A stretch of DNA of 64,000 nucleotides, taken from positions 319,721 to 383,720 of the forward strand of contig MU271162.1 in the NCBI GenBank assembly GCA_021432605.1. The letters run 5' to 3'. Below the pieces are notes generated by a model that was not told the origin of the DNA, searched no databases, and worked only from the letters and a program-made list of their open reading frames with translations. How positions within the stretch are numbered: the stretch's first letter is position 1; each line of letters starts with the position of its first letter. Below are positions 29,401 through 32,400 of the stretch, piece by piece. The stretch comes from Coniochaeta sp. PMI_546 (Eukaryota > Ascomycota > Sordariomycetes > Coniochaetales > Coniochaetaceae). The position numbers and the translations under genes are program-made.

Positions 29401-32400
29401 ACGGCCGCAGACTACTGGAGAACCCAACTCGACGGAGCCAGGCGACTCTCTTTCCCTGGAAGAGCCAGCGAGGCTTCTGCGGCTACCCAGCTCTTTGAGC
29501 AAAGGGTCGCCTTCCAGCAATCGCCCGAAACAAAATCGGTCACCACAGCTACCATCGTTCGCGCCGCCTGGGCACTGGTCCTGGCGCGATACTCTGACAC
29601 AAACGATGTATGCTTTGGGACCACTGTGTCCGGTCGACACGCTCCGCTGCCTGGAGTAGGCAGTATCGCTGGGCCAGTCGTAGCCACCGTCCCGGTGAGA
29701 CTGCGCCTCAACCGGCAAGAGAAAGTGGCGGATTTTCTCCAGAAAGTGCAGTCGCAGGCTTCCGAGATGATAGCGTACGAACAGTTTGGTCTACGTAATA
29801 TGGCCAAGTTGAGCGTAGACGCAAGGGAAGCATGTGACTTTTCGAGTCTCATGATCATACAGCCCGGAGGAGCGGTTACGTACGATACCTCTTCTGAGAC
29901 GGCGCTACTACGACGAGTTGATCCCAAGTTGTTCGGATACGTCGAGGCTATGGAGGGGTATTTCAACTACCCGCTCGTCATGCAGGCGCTCACGTATGCG
30001 GAGCACGTGGATCTGGTGTTCACGTACGACCCGGCTGTGGTGGGCGAGGAGAAGCTTCGGGCAATGGCGTACCATATTGATCATGTCATCCAGCAGCTTC
30101 TGTCACCCCGTGACGTTCTCGTTGGGGATGTGTCAGTAGCAGGTACCTGGGATCTGGAGCAAGCCACACTTTGGAATGTGGCAGACGCCAGTCCTATCAA
30201 CGCATGCGTCCACGAATTGATCGCCGATAAAGCCGCAGAGACTCCAGACTGCGAGGCCATATGCTCCTACGAAGGGTCTCTCACCTATTTTGAACTCAAT
30301 CAGCTGTCAAGTGCACTGGCAGCTCATCTATCCCAACTAGGAGTGGGCGTGGAGACACTCGTTCCCATATGCTTTGAGAAGTCGATGTGGGCCATCGTTG
30401 CAATGCTAGGCGTTCTTAAGGCAGGAGGGGCTTTCGTTCCTATCGATCCATCGCACCCTGCTGCCAGACGTGAAGCACTGGTCCGCGAGACGGGCGCTTA
30501 CCTGATGCTCACGTCCACGAAGACCGCTACGTCATGTAGAGGACTCACTGGGTTGGCGGTCGAGGTATCAGGTACCCGTCTGGCTTCCTTGGCTAAGACA
30601 CCGCGTATCAAGGGTTTCAAGAATACAGCCGTCACGCCGTCTAACGTTGCCTACGTCATATTCACATCTGGATCCACTGGCAGACCGAAGACTATTGTCG
30701 TTGAACACTCCGCTCTCTGCACCAGTCTGTTGGGCCGAGGGAGGGCGTACCACTTCAACCGTGAGAGCCGCGTGTTGCAGTTCAGCAACTACGTCTTTGA
30801 TGTGAGTCTAAGTGAGATCTTCGAGACACTGCTTTTCGGCGGTACCATCTGCGTGCCATCAGATGAAGAGCGCCTACAGAATATTGCCGGTTTCATCCAG
30901 ACCAATCATGTCAACACGGCCCTCTTGACATCAACCTTCGTCCGCACATTACGGCCGGTTGACGTCCCGACTCTGAACCTGCTGATCCTAGTTGGCGAGG
31001 CACCAGCCAAGGACATACTGGACGTCTGGCTTCCATCAGGGAAAGTCACGCTCGCCAACGCGTACGGACCGTCGGAAATCAGCGTCTTCGCTACATCGCA
31101 CGTTTTCAGGTCGGTTGAAGAGCCTTCCACCACTATAGGACGCGGATTCGGAAGTGCTTGCTGGATTGTCGACAAAGATAACCATGAGCGCTTGGCTCCA
31201 GTTGGTTGTCCTGGCGAGCTGGTAATTCAACGCCAGATGGCGAGAGGGTACCTGAACGACGAAGAGGCAACTTTAGCTTCGTTCATTAGACAGGTGGAGT
31301 GGCTGCAGCAAGCATCTGATGACACACGCCGGTTTTATAAGACGGGTGACATTGCCCGGTACAGGTTCGATGGGACGATCGAATACCTCGGACGACGGGA
31401 TACACAAGTCAAGGTGCGCGGTCACCGTGTTGAGCTGGGTGAGATTGAGTATACTCTCAAGCATTGCTTGCCCGGTATCGTTCACGCTGCTGTCGATATT
31501 GTTCGCTCAGACTCGCGCGAGCTGCTCATTGCATTCTTCAGCTTCACGGATGGGCGTGCCGCTAGTGATAGCATCACCCCTGACGATTGGCTGCTACCCA
31601 TAGACGATACCTTGAAGCAGTCACTCGACACGGCAGCAAGTGAGCTCCGGCTCAGGTTGCCATCATATATGGCGCCCAACGTCTTCCTCCCGCTCAGGCG
31701 CGTCCCGTTGCTCACCTCTATGAAGCTTAACAGAGCAGAACTACGACGTCTGGCCAGCAAGATGACTAAGGAGGACCTCCTTGCGTACGCACTCGCCGAT
31801 ACAGACAAGGTGCCTCCAGTGACGGAGACAGAATTTGCGCTGCGGGATGTATGGGCGCAGATTTTACGGATAGACCCCGACCAGATCGGTCGCCACGACA
31901 GCTTTACTCAGATTGGCGGCGACTCCATCACCGTCATACAGATGGTAACAGCAGCGCGCGAGCACGGGTTCGCGCTGACAGTCCAGGGTATCTTTAGTGA
32001 CCCCCGCTTATCGGCGGTAGCCGCCATTGCCACGAGCAGCAGCAAGGAGAATGAGGAGTATGACGTCTCGCCGTTCAGTCTAGTTCCAGTCGGCAACCTT
32101 TCCTCGCTCCGCGAGTCAGTCGCACTCGAATGCGGTCTCGCCGGCCCTGAAGAGGTTGAAGACATCCTACCTTGCACGGCTCTCCAAGAGGAATTCATCA
32201 CCTTTACAGCGGTCGAACCTTTCGGATGGGTACGCCAGATTCCATACAAACTTCACTCCGGAGCGGACGTGGCACGCTTCAAGTGGGCCTGGGGACGTGT
32301 GGTGGACCTCTATCCCACGCACCGCACACGTATTGTTTTGCGAGGAGGCACACACCTGCAGGTTGTCACACGCCACGACCCACACTGGGAAGAACAGCAA

